Positions 5,186-5,262 of a stretch of DNA of 5,262 bases are shown here, in pieces. The position numbers and the translations under genes are program-made. Position 1 is the stretch's first letter; each line of letters opens with the position of its first letter. Source of the stretch: Planctomycetota bacterium (lineage in GTDB: Bacteria > Planctomycetota > Phycisphaerae > UBA1845 > Fen-1342); the NCBI GenBank assembly GCA_030616465.1, contig JAUWXH010000184.1, positions 1-5,262 on the forward strand. Direction: 5' to 3'. The notes beneath the pieces are model-generated. The model searched no databases and was not told where the DNA came from. It saw only the letters and a program-made list of their open reading frames with translations.

Positions 5186-5262
5186 GTCGGCGTGGAACGC
5201 TGCTTGCGCGGTCCCGAAACAGTGACGGCCGGACCCTGCCTGCCCTGAGCGCAGCCGAAGGG
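5186..5262. other. Spacer after fliK, no recognised gene
   Basis: No known protein family is recognisable in these 77 bases. A 5-bp inverted repeat, GGTCC (5210-5214) and GGACC (5231-5235), is too weak with its 16-nt loop and lacks a T-run, so I do not call a terminator. In comparable operons flgD often follows fliK, but the start of FlgD is not recognisable here. A frame beginning with GTG at 5182, overlapping the fliK stop as GTGA, stays open to the window edge but has no ribosome binding site. Confidence 0.5.
5243..5262. repeat. REP-like element, CCCTGAGCG...CGAAGGG (may continue past window)
   Basis: The last 20 bases read CCCTGAGCGCAGCCGAAGGG, bounded by CCCT and its complement AGGG. 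Sequences of the form CCCTGAGCNNNNNCGAAGGG are, as I recall, very common dispersed intergenic repeats in many environmental high-GC bacteria, often seen translated as ALSEVEG-like peptides. Here one frame reads ALSAAEG. The internal palindrome is weak apart from the ends. The window stops at the edge of the element, so its full extent or further copies cannot be seen. Confidence 0.5.

Noticed and set aside
5210..5235. Possible terminator after fliK (GGTCC...GGACC)
   Set aside because: The stem is only 5 bp with a 16-nt loop, and no T-tract follows.

Overview
The window is a stretch of a flagellar basal-body and export operon. All genes lie on the + strand, in the order fliG (3' end only), fliH, fliI, fliJ, a membrane-anchored MotE/YlxF/FlbB-like gene, then fliK. 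DNA is GC-rich and gene spacers are short (48, 25, 26, 55 and 8 nt), so one polycistronic transcript is likely. No promoter or convincing Rho-independent terminator is visible, and no RNA gene, CRISPR array, transposase or phage gene was found. Nothing here looks like an undescribed enzymatic system. The less ordinary signals are short repeats sitting on gene ends.

Organism: a high-GC, flagellated bacterium. The gene order G-H-I-J-(MotE-like)-K is shared by spirochetes, Firmicutes and others, so it does not settle the phylum. Three small sequences do lean toward Planctomycetota (Phycisphaerae-like) or a neighbouring environmental lineage: a phased heptamer ACTAATG-type tandem at the fliH/fliI junction, a 'CACGAAGGCACGGAGGC' repeat inside the fliK 3' end, and a 'CCCTGAGCG...CGAAGGG' element after fliK. 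I recall such elements as dispersed repeats in these genomes. This is recollection, not a database result.

Layout: 2-307 is the C-terminal torque domain of FliG (rotor/switch). 356-1078 is FliH, the export-ATPase regulator/stator. 1104-2540 is FliI, the export ATPase, with complete Walker A, Walker B, catalytic Glu and arginine-finger motifs. 2567-3082 is FliJ, the coiled-coil export stalk protein, with an unusual C-terminal tail. 3138-3830 is a one-TM coiled-coil protein with a C-terminal MotE/MgtE_N-like helical domain. 3839-5185 is FliK, the hook-length ruler, with a clear C-terminal Flg_hook domain. 5186-5262 has no recognised gene.

How they work together: FliH2-FliI6-FliJ form the cytoplasmic ATPase complex that feeds the flagellar type III export gate. 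FliK is exported through that gate and switches substrate specificity when the hook reaches its length. FliG converts stator motion into rotation. The MotE-like protein probably acts in the periplasm or at the membrane beside the motor, by analogy with FlbB and MotE.
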